Shown here: one piece after another, positions 32,149-36,964 of the stretch | How positions within the stretch are numbered: the first letter of the stretch is position 1 | Layout: each line of letters begins with the position of its first letter | Assembly: GCA_038210415.1 (NCBI GenBank) | Contig: JBBQWS010000032.1 | Coordinates: 1-36,964 of the forward strand | DNA length: 36,964 nucleotides | Source of the DNA: JBBQWS01 sp038210415 | Lineage (GTDB): Bacteria; Actinomycetota; Actinomycetes; Prado026 | Reading direction: 5' to 3' | The notes under the pieces: generated by a model | Seen by the model: only the letters and a program-made list of their open reading frames with translations | Database searches by the model: none | What the model was told of the DNA's origin: nothing | Made by a program: the position numbers and the translations under genes

Positions 32149-32861
32149 TGATCCATGCTGCGAAGTTCCACGACTTCCAGGTCTCGTCGAGCCTGTCCGG
32201 CGGCCGGAGCGCGCTGGCGGCGAACGTGGCTGCCGCGCGGGCCGCGGGTCTGACCAGCATCTGCCTGACCGAGAACGTGACTGCGACGACGACCTGGGTG
32301 GCCGAGTTCGTGTCGGACGTCCGCCGGCTTCCTCGGGTCGACGGCCTGCGGGTGCTGACGTCGGTGGAGGTGGCGATCCACGACCTGTCCGGTCGGGTCG
32401 ACCTCCCGGGCGGGCTGCGCGGGCTGGACCTCCTGCACCTGTCGGTCGGGCGGTTCCCCGGTCCGGAAGGCCCCCTCGCGGCGTACGAGGTCGTGTCGCG
32501 CATGCAGGACGGGCTGTGGACCGCCCCGGACGTCGTGTCGATGCTCGTGGAGGCCCAGCTTGGCGCGATGACCCGACTGCCCGGTGCGGTTCTCGCGCAC
32601 CCGTTCAGCGTGCTGCGGTCGCTGGGGCTCACCGAGGCGGACCTGCCGGACGCGGCGATCGCGGCGATGGCCGCCGGCGCGGCAGAGTCGGGCACCACGG
32701 TCCTGGTCAGCGAGGAGTGGCGGGCACCCGGTCCGCGAGTGGTCGCCGCGATGCTCGCCGCCGGCGTCAGGGTCGTGGCCGGCAGTGGTGCCCGGGATGC
32801 CGCGATGGTCGGCCGCTACCGCTACGTCGAGCGCGCCCTCGGCATGCTCGTACCGCACTGA
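32148..32861 (+). CDS. PHP-superfamily-like putative hydrolase, degenerate metal site
   Basis: A 237-residue protein with the outline of a PHP domain: an N-terminal FHDFQVSSSLSGGRS where metal-binding HxHxxxS would be, then NVAAARAAGLTSICLTEN (usually ending in DH), VLTSVEVAIHD (like GxEV), and VLAHPFSVLRSLGLTEADLP with a conserved AHP. Several metal ligands are missing or replaced, so catalysis may be lost or altered. ATG 32148 follows AAGGCGG by 7 bases; a GTG lies one codon upstream. Fold assignment is moderately sure; function unknown. Confidence 0.55.
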   Translation: MIHAAKFHDFQVSSSLSGGRSALAANVAAARAAGLTSICLTENVTATTTWVAEFVSDVRRLPRVDGLRVLTSVEVAIHDLSGRVDLPGGLRGLDLLHLSVGRFPGPEGPLAAYEVVSRMQDGLWTAPDVVSMLVEAQLGAMTRLPGAVLAHPFSVLRSLGLTEADLPDAAIAAMAAGAAESGTTVLVSEEWRAPGPRVVAAMLAAGVRVVAGSGARDAAMVGRYRYVERALGMLVPH

Positions 32862-32874
32862 TCCCGTCGCGGTG

Positions 32875-32940
32875 GTTGATCTTGAGCATTGCGTGGCCGA
32901 CACGCCGCTGCGGCCCACGCAATGCTCAAGATCAACACCG
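32875..32940. repeat. Palindromic element, left copy (inverted relative to the right copy)
   Basis: A perfect 22-base-pair inverted repeat (32875-32896 with 32915-32936) with an 18-base centre, between the convergent PHP-like and nuclease-like genes. Its reverse complement matches the element at 34007-34068 at 55 of 62 positions, including part of the centre (CGGCGTGTC), and the match continues 4 bases further (CGGT). In this location it can also act as a bidirectional terminator. Confidence 0.9.
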
Positions 32941-32946
32941 CTGGGG

Positions 32947-33906
32947 TCAGCGGGTCGGGGAGGTGCGGGGGAGGCCGAGGTGGGACCTCAGCACGCTCCG
33001 GACGTAGTCGGGGCGCATGGTGTCCGCCCAGGTAAAGCGCACCATGTCGATCGTGCCCACCGCGCTGAAGTCGTTGGCGCGACGGCGGTCGCGGAACAGT
33101 GCCGCAGGGAGCTCGTGCGGCCCTTGGCCGTCCGCCTCTGCGATGAGGGTGCGCCCCGAGGGCAGCTCCCAGGCGAGGTCGCCGTAGCCGAGCAGCTCTC
33201 CGCGCGCGCCGTACACCGGCAGCTGCAGCGTGTCGGGTGGGTAGCCGAGATCGGTGGCCAGGATCCGTACCCGGGTCTCGAGCGGGGAGTCGGCCCGCCC
33301 GTCGGCGAGGTCCCACCACCCCGCGCTCACGAAGGCGCCCCGCCGGCGGAACGTACGCAGCCGAAGGTCCGGGACCTCCTCGCGGCGGACCAGACCGGTG
33401 TGCAGGGCCGAGTCGAGGACACCGATGGCCTGGATGCGGGGCAGGCGAAGGACCAGGTCGGTGACCGTACGGCCTCGCGTCGTGCTCGGCCAGCCGTCGA
33501 CCAGGCAACGCTCGTCGGGCCTAAGCCGGAGCGGATGGACCTCGACGCCGGGTAACTGATGTCGTTCGCGGCCTGGTGGCAACCGGACCTGGACCGTTCC
33601 GTCGTCGGGCGTCAGGCCGGCCAGCCCGAACAAGCGGGCCGCCGTCTCGTGCACGAAGGTGGCACCCCGACCGTGGTACGCCGCGGCGGCCGCCAGCCGG
33701 GTCTGGAACGGGAGGGCGGCCCAAGATTCGGCGTGGATGTCGGCGTCGACGAGCAGGACTCCTCGCAGCAGCGGCCGCCAGGTGCGCCGGCGGACCCGTT
33801 CGTCGATCTCGCTACGGGTCCAGCCCAGCCGCGCGAGCTCAGTACGGGCGAGCACGCCGTGGGACGAGTCGGCGCGGGCCCGGGTTGCCGCAAGGAGGTC
33901 CGTCAT
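32947..33906 (-). CDS. AbiEi-like / DUF559-type putative nuclease
   Basis: A 319-residue protein. The N-terminal half resembles the AbiEi-type antitoxin winged helix (GVLARTELARLGWTRSEIDE, RRTWRPLLRGVLL, ATFVHETAARLFGL). The C-terminal 110 residues look like a Vsr/DUF559 PD-(D/E)xK fold: SPLETRVRILATDLGY with E210, GYGDLAW with D243, then LIAEADG with E257 and D259, and a following RRRANDF helix. Proteins of this two-part type are common and patchy in actinobacteria; activity is unproven. No partner toxin gene is adjacent. ATG 33906 has no clear ribosome binding site. The gene is bracketed by two inverted palindromic elements. Confidence 0.75.
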   Translation of the reverse strand: MTDLLAATRARADSSHGVLARTELARLGWTRSEIDERVRRRTWRPLLRGVLLVDADIHAESWAALPFQTRLAAAAAYHGRGATFVHETAARLFGLAGLTPDDGTVQVRLPPGRERHQLPGVEVHPLRLRPDERCLVDGWPSTTRGRTVTDLVLRLPRIQAIGVLDSALHTGLVRREEVPDLRLRTFRRRGAFVSAGWWDLADGRADSPLETRVRILATDLGYPPDTLQLPVYGARGELLGYGDLAWELPSGRTLIAEADGQGPHELPAALFRDRRRANDFSAVGTIDMVRFTWADTMRPDYVRSVLRSHLGLPRTSPTR

Positions 33907-34002
33907 CGTGCAACCGTGGCGGCTGCTCGGTCGCGGGCCGGGCCCGCGTACGGGTGCTGTGGACCGCCCTCGTCAGCGCGGGCCTGTGGACAGCACACCC
34001 AC

Positions 34003-34070
34003 CGGTGTTGATCTTGAGCATTGCAGGGCGCGCATCGGCGTGTCCCCCACGCAATGCTCAAGATCAACAC
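34003..34070. repeat. Palindromic element, right copy
   Basis: A perfect 20-base-pair inverted repeat (34005-34024 with 34051-34070) around a 26-base centre. It shares GTTGATCTTGAGCATTGC and its complement with the element at 32875-32936, which lies in opposite orientation. It sits between two divergent genes, 19 bases upstream of the first CIRCE box, so a terminator role does not explain it. The rest of the 348-base gap 33907-34254 holds the groES promoter, two CIRCE boxes and the groES leader; 33907-34002 shows nothing clear. Confidence 0.9.
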
Positions 34071-34088
34071 GGGGAGGGGAGGGGGTTG

Positions 34089-34115
34089 CTGGCACTCGGG
34101 TTGACGGAGTGCTAA
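34089..34115. promoter_or_regulatory. CIRCE operator 1 (HrcA site)
   Basis: CTGGCACTC, 9 bases, GAGTGCTAA. The right arm is a perfect match to the CIRCE consensus TTAGCACTC-N9-GAGTGCTAA and the left arm matches 7 of 9. It covers the groES -35 box, so bound HrcA would block RNA polymerase. Confidence 0.92.
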
Positions 34116-34130
34116 CTCGCTGCCTACTGT
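34101..34130 (+). promoter_or_regulatory. groES promoter
   Basis: TTGACG (34101-34106), 18-base spacer, TACTGT (34125-34130), inside and just after the first CIRCE box. The predicted start is near 34137, giving a leader of about 118 bases that begins with the second CIRCE. Confidence 0.8.
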
Positions 34131-34137
34131 TGCGTCA

Positions 34138-34164
34138 TTGGCACTCTCGACCTGAGTGTGCCAG
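34138..34164. promoter_or_regulatory. CIRCE-like operator 2
   Basis: TTGGCACTC matches the CIRCE left arm at 8 of 9; after the standard 9 bases GTGTGCCAG matches the right arm at 6 of 9. It lies at the predicted transcription start, a second HrcA position as in some Streptomyces groE promoters. Confidence 0.7.
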
Positions 34165-34254
34165 TGCGTCATCCATGCGACACCGGGTCCTGGCCCCGCG
34201 ACGACAGGCCCGCGGTCGCCTCCAGTAGACAAATTCGTCGGAGGTAAACCAACC

Positions 34255-34548
34255 GTGTCGGTCTCCATTAAGCCGCTCGAGGATCGCATCCTCGTCAAGT
34301 CGGTCGAAGCCGAGCAGACCACTGCGTCCGGTCTCGTGATCCCGGACACTGCCAAGGAGAAGCCCCAGGAGGGCGACGTCTTGGCCGTCGGCCCGGGTCG
34401 TTTCGAAGATGGCCAGCGTCTCCCGCTCGACATCAAGGTCGGCGACAAGGTCATCTACAGCAAGTACGGCGGCACCGAGGTCAAGTACAACGGCGAGGAG
34501 TACCCCATCCTCTCCTCGCGCGACGTCCTCGCTGTCCTCGAGAACTGA
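34255..34548 (+). CDS. groES: Co-chaperonin GroES
   Basis: A 97-residue GroES, the heptameric lid of the chaperonin. MSVSIKPLEDRILVKSVEAE, the mobile loop TTASGLVIPDTAKEKPQEG and the C-terminal EEYPILSSRDVLAVLEN are canonical. The GTG at 34255 has GGAGGT 9 bases upstream (34240-34245). An upstream in-frame ATG at 34156 lies within the second CIRCE and is rejected. Expression is under HrcA/CIRCE control. Confidence 0.98.
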   Translation: MSVSIKPLEDRILVKSVEAEQTTASGLVIPDTAKEKPQEGDVLAVGPGRFEDGQRLPLDIKVGDKVIYSKYGGTEVKYNGEEYPILSSRDVLAVLEN

Positions 34549-34575
34549 TCCCAGCTCTCCTCGTCACCATCGAAC

Positions 34576-34615
34576 ACGCCCCGGCGGCCCGTATCCCGGG
34601 CCTCCGGGGCGTTTT
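34576..34615 (+). terminator. Intrinsic terminator between groES and groEL
   Basis: A 9-base-pair stem (34576-34584 with 34604-34612), one mismatch, then 6 more pairs (34586-34591 with 34597-34602) around a 5-base loop. The T-run 34612-34615 follows. This has the form of a rho-independent terminator 28 bases after the groES stop. No new promoter is evident before groEL, so it probably attenuates the operon. Confidence 0.75.
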
Positions 34616-34638
34616 CAACCGAAGGGACCCTCAAGCAC

Positions 34639-36264
34639 ATGGCAAAGATCCTCGAGTTCGACGAAGCCGCTCGGCGCAGCTTGCAGCGTGGGGTGGATGC
34701 TCTCGCCAACGCCGTGAAGGTGACGCTCGGGCCGAAGGGCCGCAACGTCGTCATCGACAAGAAGTTCGGTGCGCCGACCATCACCAACGACGGCGTCACC
34801 ATCGCCCGTGAGATCGAGTTGACCAACCCGTACGAAAACCTCGGCGCCCAGCTCGCCAAGGTGGTGGCGACCAAGACCAACGACGTTGCCGGCGACGGCA
34901 CGACCACGGCCACGGTGCTGGCCCAGGCGATGGTGCGCGAAGGTCTGCGCGTCGTGTCGGCCGGCGGTGCGCCGATGGAGCTCAAGCGTGGCATCGAGGC
35001 GGCTGTCGAGGCCATGAGCGCTCGGCTGATCGAGAACGCCCGCCCGGTCGAGACCAAGGACGAGGTGGCCGCCGTCGCGACCATTTCGGCCCAGGACCCG
35101 GAGATCGGCAAGCTCATTGCCGAGGCGTTCGACAAGGTCGGCAAGGACGGCGTGATCACGGTCGACGAGTCGACCACGACGGGCGTCGAGCTTGAGTTCG
35201 CCGAGGGAATGCAGTTCGACAAGGGCTACATCTCCCCCTACATGGTGACCGACACCGAGCGGATGGAAGCCTCGCTGGAGGAGCCGTACGTCCTGCTCTG
35301 CCAGAGCAAGATCTCGTCGGTCTCCGACCTGTTGCCGTTGCTGGAGAAGGTCGTCCAGTCCGGCAAGTCGCTGCTGATCATCGCCGAGGACGTCGACGGC
35401 GAAGCGTTGTCGACCCTGGTGGTCAACAAGATCCGTGGCCTGTTCACCGGTGTGGCCGTCAAGGCGCCCGCGTTCGGGGACCGCCGCAAGGCCATGCTCG
35501 AGGACCTCGCGGTACTGACCGGAGCGACCGTCGTCGCGCCCGAGGTTGGGCTCAAGATGGATCAGGTCGGCCTCGAGGTTCTCGGTACTGCCCGCAAGAT
35601 CGTGATCACCAAGGACGACACGACGATCATCGAAGGTGGCGGTGACTCCTCGAAGGTCTCCGACCGGGTCGGTCAGATCCGGGCCGAGATCGAGCGCACC
35701 GACTCCGACTGGGACAAGGAAAAGCTCCAGGAGCGGCTCGCCAAGCTCGCCGGCGGCGTCTGCGTCATCAAGGTTGGCGCACACACCGAGGTCGAGCTCA
35801 AAGAGCGCAAGCACCGCATCGAGGACGCCATTTCGGCTACCCGCGCGGCGGTTGAAGAGGGCATCGTCGCTGGCGGTGGTTCGGCGCTTGTTCAGGCGCT
35901 GCCGTCCCTTGATGGTGACCTCGGGCTCAAGGGCGACCAGGCCACCGGCGTCTCGCTGGTGCGCAAGGCCGCCGTCGAGCCGTTGCGTTGGATCGCCGAG
36001 AACGCCGGCCTCGAAGGCTATGTGGCCGTGGCGCACGTCCAGGAACTGCCTGCTGGGCATGGCCTGAACGCGGCGACGAACGAGTACGGCGACCTGATCG
36101 CGCAGGGTGTCATCGACCCGGTCAAGGTCACCCGTTCGGCGCTCGTCAACGCGGCTTCCATCGCGGCGTTGCTGCTCACGACCGAGACCCTGGTCGTCGA
36201 GAAGCCCGAACACGAAGAGGCCGAAGCCGGGCGCGGACACGGGCCGGGGGGGCACTCGCACTAG
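34639..36264 (+). CDS. groEL1: Chaperonin GroEL, GroEL1 type with His-rich tail
   Basis: A 541-residue GroEL. LGPKGRNVVIDKKFG, ITNDGVTIAREIEL and VAGDGTTTATVLAQ form the ATP site, and the apical and intermediate domains are complete. The tail is GHGPGGHSH, the histidine-rich end of the groES-linked GroEL1 of actinobacteria, not the Gly-Met repeats of the essential GroEL2 copy. A second groEL elsewhere is therefore likely. In mycobacteria GroEL1 has special roles (biofilm, metal handling). AAGGGA lies 11 bases before the ATG. Confidence 0.97.
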   Translation: MAKILEFDEAARRSLQRGVDALANAVKVTLGPKGRNVVIDKKFGAPTITNDGVTIAREIELTNPYENLGAQLAKVVATKTNDVAGDGTTTATVLAQAMVREGLRVVSAGGAPMELKRGIEAAVEAMSARLIENARPVETKDEVAAVATISAQDPEIGKLIAEAFDKVGKDGVITVDESTTTGVELEFAEGMQFDKGYISPYMVTDTERMEASLEEPYVLLCQSKISSVSDLLPLLEKVVQSGKSLLIIAEDVDGEALSTLVVNKIRGLFTGVAVKAPAFGDRRKAMLEDLAVLTGATVVAPEVGLKMDQVGLEVLGTARKIVITKDDTTIIEGGGDSSKVSDRVGQIRAEIERTDSDWDKEKLQERLAKLAGGVCVIKVGAHTEVELKERKHRIEDAISATRAAVEEGIVAGGGSALVQALPSLDGDLGLKGDQATGVSLVRKAAVEPLRWIAENAGLEGYVAVAHVQELPAGHGLNAATNEYGDLIAQGVIDPVKVTRSALVNAASIAALLLTTETLVVEKPEHEEAEAGRGHGPGGHSH

Positions 36265-36286
36265 CCCCACCGCACGACGAAGCATA

Positions 36287-36337
36287 AATAGCAGCGGCCC
36301 GACCATCCCGCGGGGGAGTGGTCGGGCCGCTGCTATT
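36287..36337. terminator. Bidirectional terminator between groEL and whiD
   Basis: A perfect 19-base-pair stem (36287-36305 with 36319-36337) with a 13-base loop. The arms begin with AATA and end with TATT, which gives short T-rich ends on both strands, suited to terminating the two convergent genes. Confidence 0.85.
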
Positions 36338-36368
36338 CGCTCGTGTCCAGGGAAGCGCAGCGACGGAC

Positions 36369-36671
36369 CTAGCTGACGGCGGCGAAACGGTGCGGCAGGC
36401 GGCCGGCGTAGACGGCCTCGCGGTCATCCTCGGACAGCCCACCCCAGACGCCGTAGGGTTCGCGGACCGCCAGCGCGTGCGCCCGACAGGCCGCTAACAC
36501 CGGACAACGGTCGCAGACGGCTTTGGCGGCCGCTTCCCGGCCGGACCGGGCTGGGCCGCGCTCACCCTCGGGGTGGAAGAACAAGCTGGGGTCGACCTCG
36601 CGACAGGCGGACTGGAGTTGCCAGTCCCACAAGTCGGCGTTGGGACCGGGGAGGCGAGAGATGTCTGCCAT
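36369..36671 (-). CDS. whiD: WhiB-family iron-sulfur regulator (WhiD/WhiB3)
   Basis: A 100-residue WhiB-like protein. C23, C53, C56 and C62 bind a [4Fe-4S] cluster, and GVWGG (74-78) is the family turn near the region that binds sigma factor region 4 or DNA. The N-terminus ADISRLPGPNADLWDWQL matches Streptomyces WhiD and mycobacterial WhiB3, and the position after groEL matches both. WhiD is needed for spore septation and maturation; WhiB3 for redox and lipid control. GGAG lies 6 bases before the ATG. Confidence 0.95.
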   Translation of the reverse strand: MADISRLPGPNADLWDWQLQSACREVDPSLFFHPEGERGPARSGREAAAKAVCDRCPVLAACRAHALAVREPYGVWGGLSEDDREAVYAGRLPHRFAAVS

Positions 36672-36713
36672 GACGGGCTCCGAGGAGAGAGTGCGATTAG
36701 TGCGGTGAAGAAG

Positions 36714-36742
36714 ACACTACAACCGCGCCGTAAGTTGGTCAA
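36714..36742 (-). promoter_or_regulatory. whiD promoter
   Basis: On the minus strand TTGACC (36742-36737), a 17-base spacer and TAGTGT (36719-36714), about 43 bases upstream of the whiD start. The -35 lies inside a palindrome AGTTG-GT-CAACT (36733-36744), a possible operator. Confidence 0.65.
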
Positions 36743-36752
36743 CTGAAACCAA

Positions 36753-36778
36753 TGAACAAGTTTTGAACGAATCTGAAC
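36753..36778. repeat. Helically phased TGAAC repeats upstream of whiD
   Basis: TGAAC occurs at 36753, 36764 and 36774, spaced 11 and 10 bases, with a related TGAAACC at 36744. The contexts are TGAACAA, TGAACGA and TGAACAA. They lie directly upstream of the whiD -35 in an AT-richer patch, as expected of an activator binding array. Confidence 0.6.
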
Positions 36779-36902
36779 AACCAGTGCAGTGGGCCGAACG
36801 GGTGACTCTTTCGATCCGGTACTGGTACTTCGGAGCCAGCGAGGCGAGGGGTGGGCGGCGCGCCCGGTGGCGAGGCGCGCGTCCTGGCTTGACACTGGTT
36901 CT

Positions 36903-36964
36903 ATGCCAGCAGCAACGACCGAACCGACCCCAGAGGGCGGTGGAGCGGCATTGTCGGTCGCTGC
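36903..36964 (+). CDS. Possible 5' end of the next gene
   Basis: An open frame MPAATTEPTPEGGGAALSVA runs off the right edge. TTGACA at 36889-36894 lies close upstream, but no -10 at normal spacing and no ribosome binding site are seen. Too short to identify. Otherwise 36779-36902 shows nothing clear. Confidence 0.25.
   Translation, partial: MPAATTEPTPEGGGAALSVA

Noticed and set aside
32875..32936. CRISPR repeat or attC-type integron site
   Set aside because: Only two copies exist, inverted and 1.1 kb apart, with no spacer array, no cas genes, no integrase and no attC core sites.
34156..34254. Longer GroES starting at ATG 34156
   Set aside because: The added 33 residues are unconserved and would be encoded within the second CIRCE box; the GTG at 34255 has an excellent ribosome binding site and gives the family N-terminus.

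Overview
This is a stretch of actinobacterial chromosome. The evidence is a very high G+C content, frequent GTG and TTG starts, start codons lying 6-7 bases after TANNNT boxes, a WhiB-family iron-sulfur regulator (WhiD/WhiB3 type), CIRCE-controlled groES-groEL1, and the order alr - tsaE - tsaB - rimI - tsaD - groES - groEL - whiD known from Mycobacterium and Streptomyces. The genus cannot be named from the sequence alone.

Region 1 (1-11029) is the spc and alpha part of the ribosomal protein super-operon: rplN (3' end), rplX, rplE, rpsZ, rpsH, rplF, rplR, rpsE, rpmD, rplO, secY, adk, map, infA, rpmJ, rpsM, rpsK, rpsD, rpoA, rplQ. Hairpins sit at rplO/secY, before rpsM, at rpsD/rpoA and at rplQ/truA. 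L17 carries an unusual C-terminal domain. Region 2 (11030-17124) holds truA, an orphan carbamate kinase, an ABC-F ATPase, rplM-rpsI behind their own promoter, and glmM. Region 3 (17134-19320) is accessory: a DivIVA-like coiled-coil protein (minus), an unknown helical protein (plus) and a DUF1353 membrane protein (minus). Region 4 (19415-28025) has glmS, a large cytosolic diguanylate cyclase with a LacI-like sensor, acpS, the NAD(P)HX repair enzyme, alr and an alpha/beta hydrolase. Region 5 (28015-30660) is the t6A cluster tsaE-tsaB-rimI-tsaD. Region 6 (30706-34070) is accessory: a THUMP-like methyltransferase (minus), a degenerate PHP-like protein (plus) and an AbiEi/DUF559-type nuclease-like protein (minus). 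Region 7 (34089-36964) is the heat-shock module groES-groEL followed by convergent whiD.

The genes serve growth functions: ribosome assembly, protein export and N-terminal maturation, nucleotide-sugar and D-alanine supply for peptidoglycan, tRNA t6A modification and chaperonins. The most unusual structure is at 32875-34068. A single nuclease-like gene is flanked by two copies of a 62-base palindromic element. The copies lie in inverted orientation and match at 55 of 62 positions, giving the layout of a small single-gene mobile cassette between tsaD and groES. Other notable items are the LacI-like/PAS/GGDEF fusion without a DNA-binding domain, the L17 extension, a strong intrinsic terminator between groES and groEL, and helically phased repeats upstream of whiD.
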